A DNA stretch of 59,050 nt from Chitinophaga pinensis. Lineage in GTDB: Bacteria; Bacteroidota; Bacteroidia; Chitinophagales; Chitinophagaceae. A program made the position numbers and the translations under genes. The notes below the pieces were generated by a model that worked only from the letters and a program-made list of their open reading frames with translations, was not told where the DNA came from and did no database searches. This document shows, piece after piece, positions 1 to 8,550 of the stretch. Where the stretch lies: contig NZ_VOHS01000032.1 in NCBI RefSeq assembly GCF_007896845.1, positions 1 to 59,050 of the forward strand. Direction: 5' to 3'. Numbering within the stretch: position 1 is the first letter of the stretch; every line of letters begins with the position of its first letter.

Positions 1-12
1 TGCCGAATGTTT

Positions 13-1225
13 TCACTTAAATTTTTTGGGTAATCCTCCTATGTATCCTCTCGAAATTGTTCGGATACTTTACGGATGTTCCCCATCAAGTGGTGTCTTT
101 TTTTCGACCCTTCTTGCACGTGTGTGGCCATTTGCATTTCTGGCGATAACAAACAGTCTTTCATTTTCATCATTTAGATTCAATCCGTCCAGTACTGACG
201 GATTATGTGTTGTGATGATCACCTGCTTGTTGTGTTCAACAGCAAGCTGGGATAAAATGGTAATTAATTTACTGCATAATTTGGGATTCAATGCAGTGTC
301 TATATTGTCGATAGCGAAAAACGACGGCGTATAGTCGCTTGTGAATAAAGTTATATAAAAAGCAGATATAGAAAACCCTCATTGGCGTTTCTGATGTCAA
401 AGATTTCAGACCATCTTCCAGATATTTGTCGGTTATATAGAATTCAGTATCTCCGAAAGAAGCATCTTCTTTTATATCAAAAGAATCAAACCAGTCAATC
501 AGTAAAAGATTTTCTCTTATACTTTCGTATTGTACCGGCTTCTCCTTTTTGATAACCTTAAGAAGTTTTAACAGTCCTTCTCCTTTAGAACCGAGAGGTT
601 CAACATATGTTTCTTCCTGATGGAAGTTCCTGAGAAAATAATTTTCAGGTGAGAAAATTATAAATCCACTTATATCAGTGTGTCCAATGTGCGTAGTTGT
701 AGGATCAAGCCAGGGTGAGAGCAATTCCAGCTGTTTGCGAATATCGTTAATGTCATTTTCAGATATTGTGCTATTTTTTTCCAGACTTAAGAAACTCTGT
801 AATAGTTGCCTATATAACTCATATGTTTTGCTTGCAACTTTTTTATCATTTAATTCAGATAAATCGACGTTTAATGCCCCATCATTTGCTAATAAAGATG
901 TCTTCCATTTTGAAAATGGAAGATTATCATTCTGAAAGGTGATATCTATAGTTTTGTCAGAAGTTTTAAGCGTAATTAAAATATCCTGATTGCTATTATC
1001 CTCAGTAAACCGCCTCTCATTAATTGTGGGTCAGATGCTCTGGCCCCCCTTGCTGAAAGGAGTTCATTTTCAACATTATGATTTAATCCTGCTGCCGCAA
1101 ATACTATACTCTCCAATATTACTCTTCCCACATCCATTTTCCCCGATAAAAACATTGAACCGTCCCAGATCAATGGAAAGATCGTCAATTGATTTAAAGT
1201 TTCTGATCCTGATATTGTCCAGCAT
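13..1225 (-). pseudogene. AAA/ABC-like ATPase (RecF/SMC-type), multiply frameshifted
   Basis: A single ATPase of about 400 residues can be pieced together across several frames. The start at 1225 is followed by a fold opener (IRNFKSIDDLSIDLGRFNVF) and a Walker A GENGCGKSN. A middle segment lies at about 270-1010. A Walker B-like FFAIDNIDTALNPK and a switch-histidine TTHNPSVLDGL follow at about 210-345. The C-terminus GYIGGLPKKFK, typical of such ATPases, ends at 13. Frame changes occur near 1125, 1015 and 370, and there is an in-frame stop at 70-72 or a compensated pair of indels there. No partner gene such as a nuclease is visible because the window ends, so a role in DNA repair or phage defence cannot be assigned. 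Either a decayed gene or a low-accuracy contig end; I favour the latter because the right end is equally damaged. Confidence 0.7.
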
Positions 1226-1275
1226 ACGTGTTCTTTCGTTCAATGATAAATTTATCGAATAAATTCCGTTATTCC

Positions 1276-2136
1276 TTATTTCCACACTCCCTTCACCATC
1301 CTCTCCTTCCCAAACAAATCCTTCTTAATCTCCACTTCCACATATCCCATACCTTCCAACACTGCGGCTGTCTCTTTGCCAAACGCTTCATTAATCTCAA
1401 AGTACAAGACTCCGCCAGCCCGTAATTTCTCTTTACCCATCAACCCGATCTCTCTGTAAAACAACATCGCATCATCATCTGGTACAAACAACGCCAGAGA
1501 AGGCTCGTAAGATACCACCTGTTCCTGCATATCCGCACTTTCACGCTGACATATATACGGTGGATTGCTTACGATAATATCAAATATCGGTAAATGCGCC
1601 CATGCCGCTTTATTAAGAATATCCACCAGTTCAAAAGTAACATCGAGATGTTGCTTTGCAGCGTTATCCTTCGCTGTTTGTATAGCGCCTTCGCTTACAT
1701 CTACTGCCTGCACAAGTGCCTGTGGCAGTTCTTTCTTAATAGCCAAAGGAATGGCGCCGCTGCCGGTACCAATATCTAATATCCGTGGCTGTGAGGCATG
1801 TGTAGCACGGACATCCTGCACGATCCATTCCACCAGTTCCTCCGTTTCCGGACGGGGGATCAGTACATGCGGATTCACCTGCAGTTCCATACCGTAAAAC
1901 CAGCTGCTGCCGATTACATATTGTACAGGCTCATGTGCCAGGAGGGCTTTTACTGCAGCTGTTAACTGTGTAGTCTGTTCAGCTGTCAGCATACGCTCTT
2001 TGTATACGATCCTGTCCATCTTAGACATACCGGTTACATACTCCATGACGATATGTGCAATATTGGCAGCTTCACGCTGACCCTGTATAGGTTCCAGTGA
2101 GGTGACGATATGTGTAAAGGCGGTCTGTATAGTCAT
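1276..2136 (-). CDS. prmC: Peptide chain release factor N5-glutamine methyltransferase
   Basis: PrmC/HemK methylates the glutamine of the GGQ motif in release factors RF1/RF2 using S-adenosylmethionine. The 286-residue protein has the family's N-terminal helical domain, the IPRPETEELV motif (about 92-101), the SAM-binding DIGTGSGAI (121-129) and the catalytic NPPY (191-194, context IIVSNPPYIC). I chose the ATG at 2136; an upstream in-frame ATG at 2187 adds 17 residues unlike the family. It is divergent from ribD with 77 bp between the starts, so the two probably share a promoter region. Family length and motifs match well. Confidence 0.93.
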   Translation of the reverse strand: MTIQTAFTHIVTSLEPIQGQREAANIAHIVMEYVTGMSKMDRIVYKERMLTAEQTTQLTAAVKALLAHEPVQYVIGSSWFYGMELQVNPHVLIPRPETEELVEWIVQDVRATHASQPRILDIGTGSGAIPLAIKKELPQALVQAVDVSEGAIQTAKDNAAKQHLDVTFELVDILNKAAWAHLPIFDIIVSNPPYICQRESADMQEQVVSYEPSLALFVPDDDAMLFYREIGLMGKEKLRAGGVLYFEINEAFGKETAAVLEGMGYVEVEIKKDLFGKERMVKGVWK

Positions 2137-2176
2137 ATAAAAATGGGTCTTACAGGGAAAATCCCTGCTGAAACGA

Positions 2177-2184
2177 TATTTTTG
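2177..2184 (+). promoter_or_regulatory. Candidate -7 element (TATTTTTG) for ribD
   Basis: TATTTTTG fits the Bacteroidota -7 consensus TAnnTTTG and lies 29 bp before the ribD ATG. No TTG is seen at the expected -33 distance, so this is a weak call resting on one box. No conserved FMN-riboswitch-like structure fits into the 77-bp gap. Confidence 0.3.
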
Positions 2185-2213
2185 CACACAAATGTATAAT
2201 ATCAGACGCGATC

Positions 2214-3272
2214 ATGGACAGCTCTTCCGATGAATTTTACATGCAAAGATGTCTGCAACTGGCAAAGCTGGGCGCAGGAAATGTAGCGCCCAACCCAATG
2301 GTAGGGGCTGTATTGGTATATGAAGGCCGTATTATTGGTGAAGGTTATCACCGGCAGTATGGTTTTGCACATGCAGAGGTAAATTGTGTGCATTCCGTAA
2401 AACCGGCAGATAAACACCTGATTCCCGCAGCTACCATGTATGTGAGTCTGGAGCCCTGTGCGCATTATGGCAAAACGCCTCCTTGTGCAGAATTGATCGT
2501 ATCGCAGAAAATAGGCACCGTGGTGATCGGTTGTGTGGATACCTTTTCTCAGGTGGCCGGTAAAGGCATTGAGATATTGAAGGCCGCAGGGATTACTGTA
2601 CGGACGAGCATATTGGAAGCAGCCTGCCGTGAATTGAACAGCCGTTTTTTCACATTCCATGAGCAAAAACGGCCGTATATCATATTGAAATGGGCACAAA
2701 ATGCAGCTGGTTTTATGACAGGTGCTGACGGCAGACCGGTACGTATTTCTAATCCGCTGACTGACAGACTGGTACATCGCTGGCGTAGTGAAGAAATGGG
2801 TATACTGGTAGGAACAAATACCGCTGTTGCGGATAACCCCCGACTGAATAATCGCCTCTGGACAGGCAAAGATCCTGTCAGAATTGTCATAGACCGTACA
2901 TTAAAAACACCGCGTGACTATCATTTATGGCATGGACCTGCCACACTATTTGTTACTGGTGAACCAGAAGGAAAACAGACTGACGCAGAAATGGTGACAG
3001 CCGATTTCTCTCAACCTCTGCTGCCACAGCTGATGAAGATCTTACATGACAGACGCATGCTTAGTGTATTGGTAGAAGGTGGTGCACATGTGTTAAGAGA
3101 AATGACAGGAGCTGGATTGTGGGATGAAGCCCGTGTTATCATTGGTAATAATCCACTGGCGCAGAGTGTAAAAGCACCTGTATTATCGCATTCACTGCTG
3201 AAAAAAACACAAACACTGGAAGGTGATCAGATACTGTTTTACCTGAATATAAAGGAGGAAAAGACGGCATGA
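2214..3272 (+). CDS. ribD: Bifunctional riboflavin biosynthesis deaminase/reductase RibD
   Basis: RibD carries out the second and third steps of riboflavin synthesis: deamination of diaminohydroxyphosphoribosylaminopyrimidine, then NADPH-dependent reduction of the ribosyl side chain. The N-terminal deaminase has the zinc-binding HAE (53-55) and PCAHYGKTPPC (81-91). The C-terminal reductase begins near residue 150 (RPYIILKWAQNAAG) and contains LVEGGAHVL. At 352 residues it has full family length. Its stop overlaps the start of the next gene as ATGA, so that gene is probably translationally coupled to it. Confidence 0.95.
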   Translation: MDSSSDEFYMQRCLQLAKLGAGNVAPNPMVGAVLVYEGRIIGEGYHRQYGFAHAEVNCVHSVKPADKHLIPAATMYVSLEPCAHYGKTPPCAELIVSQKIGTVVIGCVDTFSQVAGKGIEILKAAGITVRTSILEAACRELNSRFFTFHEQKRPYIILKWAQNAAGFMTGADGRPVRISNPLTDRLVHRWRSEEMGILVGTNTAVADNPRLNNRLWTGKDPVRIVIDRTLKTPRDYHLWHGPATLFVTGEPEGKQTDAEMVTADFSQPLLPQLMKILHDRRMLSVLVEGGAHVLREMTGAGLWDEARVIIGNNPLAQSVKAPVLSHSLLKKTQTLEGDQILFYLNIKEEKTA

Positions 3273-4867
3273 GATATATACTGCGTCCTGTATACCTGTT
3301 GACCATATTTTGTTGCTGTATGCTGACGGCCAGCGCCCAGAAAGATAAATGGGTGGGTACCTGGTCAATGGACTATAAACCATGGCCAACTACGGGTGGC
3401 ATAAAAATGCAGTTGCAGATCGGCAACCCTGTATATAATACTTTGTATCCTGCTCAACTGAAAGTGATCTACCCGCCTTTCTCAGGCACCTATGAGGTAT
3501 TACTGGCAAAGAAGAATGACAAACAGCTGGGTATTGGCCGCAATAAGTATCCCATTTCAGAGGTGCCTTTCCGGCTGGGCGCATGGATGCTCTACCTGAA
3601 TGGTACATTGAGCTATGAGGCAAAGAGTACACCGGAACTGTCCGTACAGCGTATGTGGATCAACTCGCAGGACTTGTACATGCAGGGACTATATGATGAT
3701 GATGAGATGTATGCATACATGAAAGACCTGCTGCGAGAATTGCTTTCCCGAAAGGAAATTGCACTGAAGAAAATCAATAATATCCCCTGGCAACACAAGG
3801 ACATCCAACGTATACTGCATCCGGAAGGCGATTCCATCTATTTCGGCATCTATGATAAAGTAGATATTTACGATAGCATTGTACCGCTTTCTATCCGGGA
3901 TGAAGATGCGGTCGATAAAGATACTGTAACACTGCTGCACAACGGAAAAGTGTTACTGGATAAAGCTTACATCAATGAAACAGGTAAGGTGTTTCAGTTG
4001 CCGCTGGATACAGGTATTAACATCGTTACTTTTTTTGCAGATAATTATGGCCGTCTTCCGCCTAATACCGGCTCGTTTCGTATAAAGAGTTCTACTGGCC
4101 GGTACATATACGATTTTACTGATCGTCCTAACCGGTACGCCACTTTCCTGGTCGCGCAGCTGAACCGTATACCACGTAAGCCTGTTACTGATAGCACACA
4201 GCAGATTCATCTTAATAAGCTAAGTGCTGATGCCCGGGAAGCCACGAATGATGTAAATACGAATATAACAGGACAAGGGTCATCTATAGTAAACGGGAAG
4301 ATCGTAAGTCCGACCGATAATACAACAGCCAATACTACCGGACAGCCATCCTCTTCAACAGAAACAACAGTCACACAGCATGGAGATATGACCATTCTGA
4401 GAGGCAAAAATACTGCCCATCCGGCATGGGATACGGTTAAACCGGTATTGCTGAAACCTATTGATGATAAGCGTATCACAGAGCGTAAGAACAGTCTGCT
4501 GGAAAAGACATTTAAAGTACAGGAATCAGAGATATTACTGGAACTCTGGGATGATGCGGCAGAAGATGGAGACAGTATTTCTATTCGTCTGAATGGGCAG
4601 GAAGTGGTGACTGGATTTCCGGTAAAAAAGAAACGCCAGCTACTGAAAGTTACGCTGCAGGAAGGAGAGAACCGATTGATTATGGTAGCAGATAATCTGG
4701 GCAGTATTCCTCCTAATACAGCAGTATTGCGGATTGTAGCCGGTGCTTTACGTAGATTTGTGAGCATTAAGACAAATATGAAGCAGAATAATATGCTGCT
4801 GATCGTATATGAGCCGAAGCCTGTTTCTGCCGGCAAACCCGAAAAAGGGAAACCCCGAAAAAAATAA
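3269..4867 (+). CDS. Secreted protein with two copies of a beta-type domain, function unknown
   Basis: I do not recognise a named family for this 532-residue protein. A signal peptide (hydrophobic core then ASAQ, about 1-24) indicates export. A similar segment occurs twice, at about residues 195-272 and 425-500. Each copy runs from a D-rich opener (DEDAVDKDTV / DDAAEDGDSI) through xNGxxV, a [GE]xNxxxxxADNxGxxPPNT signature, and ends in a short FRI/LRI strand. The linker between them is rich in T, S and N. The gene overlaps ribD by 4 bp, and the YigZ-family gene starts 3 bp after it, so the three form one operon. A structural or binding role at the envelope is a guess. Confidence 0.75.
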   Translation: MRYILRPVYLLTIFCCCMLTASAQKDKWVGTWSMDYKPWPTTGGIKMQLQIGNPVYNTLYPAQLKVIYPPFSGTYEVLLAKKNDKQLGIGRNKYPISEVPFRLGAWMLYLNGTLSYEAKSTPELSVQRMWINSQDLYMQGLYDDDEMYAYMKDLLRELLSRKEIALKKINNIPWQHKDIQRILHPEGDSIYFGIYDKVDIYDSIVPLSIRDEDAVDKDTVTLLHNGKVLLDKAYINETGKVFQLPLDTGINIVTFFADNYGRLPPNTGSFRIKSSTGRYIYDFTDRPNRYATFLVAQLNRIPRKPVTDSTQQIHLNKLSADAREATNDVNTNITGQGSSIVNGKIVSPTDNTTANTTGQPSSSTETTVTQHGDMTILRGKNTAHPAWDTVKPVLLKPIDDKRITERKNSLLEKTFKVQESEILLELWDDAAEDGDSISIRLNGQEVVTGFPVKKKRQLLKVTLQEGENRLIMVADNLGSIPPNTAVLRIVAGALRRFVSIKTNMKQNNMLLIVYEPKPVSAGKPEKGKPRKK

Positions 4868-4870
4868 CGC

Positions 4871-5479
4871 ATGGAAGTTTACTATACAATAGAAAAGTCT
4901 GCAATGGCAGAATTCAAGGACAGGGGCAGTAAGTTCCTGGCCTATGCCTGGCCTGTGAAAACAGTAGATCAGGTGAAGGAATGCCTGCAGGAGATCAAGA
5001 AAGAACACCCGAAGGCAACGCATCACTGCTTTGCTTACAGACTGGGAACTGACGGATTACAGTTCCGTGCCAATGATGACGGAGAGCCTTCAGGTACGGC
5101 AGGTAAACCCATTCTGGGACAGATAGACAGCAAGCAACTGACAGATGTATTGGTCGTGGTAGTACGTTATTTCGGTGGTACATTACTGGGTGCCCCGGGC
5201 CTGATCAATGCTTATAAAGCATCTACGTCAATGGTCCTGCAACTTATACCGGCAGTGCAAAAGAATGTTGAAGCAAAATATCATCTCACTTTTGATTATA
5301 CGATTCTGAACGAAATTATGACAGTTGTGAAACAACAGAACTGTACAATATACGCACAGGAATTACAGCTGTTTTGTTCGATGGATATCGGAGTGCCGAA
5401 AGCTGTACAGGAGCATACTTTGCTGAAGCTGAATGATATCAGGGGACTGGAGATCAAGGAGATGAAAGAGAAGAAGTAG
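4871..5479 (+). CDS. YigZ/IMPACT family protein
   Basis: This 202-residue protein belongs to the IMPACT/YigZ (UPF0029) family. The signature DDGEPSGTAGKPIL lies near residues 71-84, followed by VVVVRYFGGTLLGAPGLINAY. Eukaryotic IMPACT modulates GCN2 and translation; the bacterial role is not firmly known. The C-terminal part matches the family's second ferredoxin-like domain. It closes the ribD operon, starting 3 bp after the upstream gene, and is followed by a strong hairpin terminator. Confidence 0.9.
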   Translation: MEVYYTIEKSAMAEFKDRGSKFLAYAWPVKTVDQVKECLQEIKKEHPKATHHCFAYRLGTDGLQFRANDDGEPSGTAGKPILGQIDSKQLTDVLVVVVRYFGGTLLGAPGLINAYKASTSMVLQLIPAVQKNVEAKYHLTFDYTILNEIMTVVKQQNCTIYAQELQLFCSMDIGVPKAVQEHTLLKLNDIRGLEIKEMKEKK

Positions 5480-5506
5480 GAATTATATTTTATAAGTCAT
5501 GAGTAT

Positions 5507-5546
5507 AAAATAAGAGGCGCCCATAGTAATGGACGCCTCTTATTTT
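5507..5546. terminator. Bidirectional hairpin terminator
   Basis: Perfect 13-bp arms (5507-5519 and 5534-5546) carry A-tracts on the left and T-tracts on the right. It lies between the converging YigZ-family and hydroxybutyryl-CoA dehydrogenase genes and can serve both. Confidence 0.85.
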
Positions 5547-5585
5547 ATGTAACATTCGCGGTAATCTCTGCTGCATTCCTGATTC

Positions 5586-6482
5586 CTAATGCTTAGTTAA
5601 GAACCGGCTGCTGACTACCAGCTCCTTACTGCCTTTTTCATACTTATAAAATCCTTCACCGCTTTTCACCCCCAGATAGCCTGCTGTCACCATATTTACT
5701 AACAGCGGACAAGGAGCATATTTCGGATTACCGAAGCCGTCGTGCAGTACGCGCATGATAGAAAGACATACATCCAGTCCGATGAAATCAGCCAGTTGTA
5801 ATGGTCCCATCGGATGGGCCATACCCAGTTTCATCACGGTATCAATTTCAGCGACACCAGCCACACCTTCATACAGCGAATAGATGGATTCATTGATCAT
5901 CGGCATCAGGATGCGGTTGGCGATGAAGCCCGGATAGTCATTGACGACACAAGGTATTTTGCCTAATTTTTCAGACAGTGTAACGATGGCGTCGGTCACT
6001 TCTCTGGTGGTGGCGTAGCCATTAATGATCTCTACGAGTTTCATAACCGGCACCGGGTTCATGAAATGCATACCGATGACCTTTTCGGGTCTTTTGGTAA
6101 CAGCCGCGATGCTGGTGATGGAAATGGAAGAGGTGTTAGTCGCCAGAATAGCGTCAGGAGCTGTATGCTGGTCCAGTTCACGGAAGATCTTCAGCTTCAG
6201 GTCTGTATTTTCTGTAGCTGCTTCTACAACCAGTTCAGCCGATTTCACGCCATTAGGAATATCGGTGAATGTAGCGATATTCTGCAGGGTCTGCTGTCTG
6301 ATCTCTTCTGTGATAGTTCCTTTGCTCAGTTGTCTCTCCACGTTTTTGTCAATAGTTTGCAGCGCTTTTTCCAACGCGGGGGCAGAAACATCAATGAGGT
6401 TCACTTTAAAACCGTTCTGTGCAAATACGTGTGCAATACCATTTCCCATGGTACCTGCGCCGATGACAGCAATTTGTTGCAT
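5586..6482 (-). CDS. 3-hydroxybutyryl-CoA / 3-hydroxyacyl-CoA dehydrogenase
   Basis: This NAD-dependent enzyme oxidises (S)-3-hydroxyacyl-CoA to the 3-ketoacyl-CoA in fatty-acid or butyrate-type metabolism. The 298-residue protein opens with a Rossmann motif IGAGTMGNGIA (7-17) and has NTSSISI and the catalytic-histidine region MHFMNPVPVMKLVEI. The C-terminal helical domain (GPLQLADFIGLDV) is present. No thiolase or crotonase lies beside it, so the pathway is not fixed by context. Length and motifs are canonical. Confidence 0.92.
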   Translation of the reverse strand: MQQIAVIGAGTMGNGIAHVFAQNGFKVNLIDVSAPALEKALQTIDKNVERQLSKGTITEEIRQQTLQNIATFTDIPNGVKSAELVVEAATENTDLKLKIFRELDQHTAPDAILATNTSSISITSIAAVTKRPEKVIGMHFMNPVPVMKLVEIINGYATTREVTDAIVTLSEKLGKIPCVVNDYPGFIANRILMPMINESIYSLYEGVAGVAEIDTVMKLGMAHPMGPLQLADFIGLDVCLSIMRVLHDGFGNPKYAPCPLLVNMVTAGYLGVKSGEGFYKYEKGSKELVVSSRFLTKH

Positions 6483-6521
6483 GGTGTATTGATTTAAAGA
6501 GATGGTACTCAGGCCATCCGG

Positions 6522-7202
6522 CTAATAACCATAATCGGTACCGCCGTAGCTGTAGTTGTTATTATTCTGTTTTTTGAAGTCACCCCGTTTCCAGGCCTGG
6601 ATAAACTGTGCCCATGCCATAGGGTTGAGGATATTCTGTGGAGGGACCTGACCTGCGTAGTACAGTGACTGCGCCTGTTTGTTCAGGAACATGTTGGTTG
6701 CTTCGCGCGCATCCGGTGGTGTATAACGGGAAAGTGCACGCATACGGGCATTCTCGGTGTTCTTACGGGCCAGTTCATATTCGTCATCCGGAATGTCGGT
6801 GCTTACAAATGCCTTATCAAACTCTTCTCTGGTAGGGTAGGGTCTGATAATGGTTACCGGCAGATACGTGGTATCATCCACCAGCAGTTGTATCATGGAA
6901 TAATTGTTTCCCGGCAGGGTCAGCGGGATCTTATAGTCTTTCTTTTTAAAACCTACAGCGCTGAACGTCAGGGTATCTCCTTTAAAAGCAACGATTGAAA
7001 ACACACCCTGGCTGTTGGAAATAGTACCACGGCGTTGTCCTTTTACCAATACACTTACTGCAGGTACTGCCCGGAGGCTGTCTGCTGTCATGGTAATACC
7101 GGAAATCTGGATGATGCTGTCTTTAAATTGAGATAGCTGGGCCTTCACCAGGAAAGGAAGAAACAGGAAAGACAACAGTATGTAGGTACATTTTTTATTC
7201 AT
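6522..7202 (-). CDS. Exported carboxypeptidase-regulatory-like domain protein
   Basis: A 226-residue secreted protein. Starting at 7202 gives a clean signal peptide (MNKKCTYILLSFLFLPFLVKAQ) after a GAGG-type upstream sequence; the in-frame ATG at 7244 would place 14 extra residues before it. Residues about 30-105 form a CarboxypepD_reg-like beta-sandwich (VPAVSVLVKGQRRGT, then GVFSIVAFKGDTLTFSAVGFKKK), the fold found at the N-terminus of TonB-linked receptors. There is no barrel here. The C-terminal half is charged and ends in a tyrosine/asparagine-rich tail. Function unknown; such proteins are common envelope proteins in Bacteroidota. Confidence 0.8.
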   Translation of the reverse strand: MNKKCTYILLSFLFLPFLVKAQLSQFKDSIIQISGITMTADSLRAVPAVSVLVKGQRRGTISNSQGVFSIVAFKGDTLTFSAVGFKKKDYKIPLTLPGNNYSMIQLLVDDTTYLPVTIIRPYPTREEFDKAFVSTDIPDDEYELARKNTENARMRALSRYTPPDAREATNMFLNKQAQSLYYAGQVPPQNILNPMAWAQFIQAWKRGDFKKQNNNNYSYGGTDYGY

Positions 7203-7332
7203 GCCGCCTCTAAGATAAATTATTTGTTTTAAAACCTTGGCCATAGGATTGTGTTCCAGTCAATATAGAGGATGAATGGAAACGAGATCGACAAAAACTA
7301 TGACAGCGGGGACAAATTAACTCCCAATTGGG

Positions 7333-7342
7333 TTAACTTTGC
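7333..7342 (+). promoter_or_regulatory. Candidate -7 promoter element upstream of mrp
   Basis: The decamer TTAACTTTGC contains TAACTTTG, a match to TAnnTTTG, 28 bp before the mrp ATG. The same ten bases occur upstream of pyrF. No clear -33 TTG is seen. Confidence 0.4.
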
Positions 7343-7370
7343 ATCCTGGAATTAAAATTAACAACTATTT

Positions 7371-8468
7371 ATGATCACTACGGAGCAGATATTGAAGGCT
7401 TTGAGCAATGTGGAAGAGCCTGATCTGGGGAAGGACCTGGTAACACTGAATATGGTGAAAGACATTGAGATTGATGGTAATAAGGTGAAATTTACCGTTG
7501 TCCTGACTACCCCTGCCTGCCCGCTGAAAGATCTGATCAGGAATGCTTGTGTGAATGCAATTCACCACCTTGTAAGTAAGGAAGCGGAAGTTCAAGTGAA
7601 TATGACAGCCAACGTAAACTCCAACAGGAAAGATGCCCGGAGTGTATTACCTAACGTGAAAAATATCATCGTTGTAGCTTCCGGTAAAGGAGGCGTAGGT
7701 AAATCCACTGTAGCAGCTAACCTGGCCCTGGCACTGTCCGAAGGCGGTGCAAAGGTAGGACTGATGGATGCAGATATTTATGGTCCGTCCGTGCCCATCA
7801 TGTTCGGTATTCGCGGAGAACGCCCGATGATGGAAACTGTAGAAGGAAAAGGCATGATTGTCCCGATAGAAAAACATGGCATCAAACTGATGTCAATCGG
7901 GTCTCTGATAGATGAGAAGCAGGCAGTTGTATGGCGTGGCCCTATGGTCAGCAGCGCATTGAGACAGTTCCTCACAGACGTAAACTGGGGCGAACTGGAT
8001 TACCTGGTAATAGATACGCCTCCAGGTACAGGCGACGTACACCTGACACTGGTACAGACCGTACCGGTAACAGGCGTGGTAATGGTGACCACTCCGCAGG
8101 ATGTGGCACTGGCTGACGCCAAAAAAGGTATCGCTATGTTTGGTGGCGGTCAGATCAATGTACCGATCCTCGGTCTGATTGAAAATATGGCCTATTTTAC
8201 CCCGGCCGAGCTGCCTGATAATAAATACTACATATTTGGTCAGGAAGGCGGTAAACGTCTGGCAGAACAGCTGGAAATACCGTTCCTGGGTCAGATACCA
8301 CTGGTGCAAAGCATCCGTGAAGGTGGTGATGATGGTGTTCCGGCGATGGTGGGTGGAGATAATCCAACCAAACTGTCCTTTATGGGTACTGCCAGCATCG
8401 TGGCGCGTAACATCGCTATGAGAAATGCGAATGTGCCGCCTACCAAGATCGTTGAGGTCTTTGTATAA
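7371..8468 (+). CDS. Mrp/NBP35-family iron-sulfur cluster carrier ATPase
   Basis: Mrp/ApbC proteins bind and transfer Fe-S clusters to apoproteins using ATP. Residues about 5-85 form an MIP18/DUF59 domain (SNVEEPDLGKDLV, TTPACPLKDL). The deviant Walker A GKGGVGKS is at 105-112, and the switch region VIDTPPGTGDVH follows. The CxxC normally found after the ENMxxF motif is absent: the sequence reads ENMAYFTPAELPDNKYYIFG. Length, 365 residues, is normal for the DUF59-containing form. It is monocistronic between a candidate promoter and a strong terminator. Confidence 0.92.
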   Translation: MITTEQILKALSNVEEPDLGKDLVTLNMVKDIEIDGNKVKFTVVLTTPACPLKDLIRNACVNAIHHLVSKEAEVQVNMTANVNSNRKDARSVLPNVKNIIVVASGKGGVGKSTVAANLALALSEGGAKVGLMDADIYGPSVPIMFGIRGERPMMETVEGKGMIVPIEKHGIKLMSIGSLIDEKQAVVWRGPMVSSALRQFLTDVNWGELDYLVIDTPPGTGDVHLTLVQTVPVTGVVMVTTPQDVALADAKKGIAMFGGGQINVPILGLIENMAYFTPAELPDNKYYIFGQEGGKRLAEQLEIPFLGQIPLVQSIREGGDDGVPAMVGGDNPTKLSFMGTASIVARNIAMRNANVPPTKIVEVFV

Positions 8469-8489
8469 GCAATCAATGTTCTTCTATAT

Positions 8490-8526
8490 AAAAAAGCCAT
8501 CTCGCTTTCAGCGGATGGCTTTTTTC
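8490..8526. terminator. Bidirectional hairpin terminator
   Basis: Arms aaaaaagccatc (8490-8501) and gatggcttttttt (8514-8526) form a 12-bp stem ending in a T-run on both strands. It separates mrp from the converging oxidoreductase gene. Confidence 0.88.
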
Positions 8527-8550
8527 GTTTTTATAGCGCATCTGATACCA

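Noticed and set aside
13..1225. Assignment of the left-end ATPase to a specific phage-defence system
   Set aside because: ATPase motifs alone are shared by many families, and no partner gene is visible.
2137..2213. FMN riboswitch before ribD
   Set aside because: The 77-bp gap shows no multi-helix FMN element and is shared with prmC.
4207..4872. Minus-strand frame of 221 residues inside the duplicated-domain protein gene
   Set aside because: Antisense to a gene with signal peptide and internal repeats; serine/leucine-rich composition is a typical shadow.
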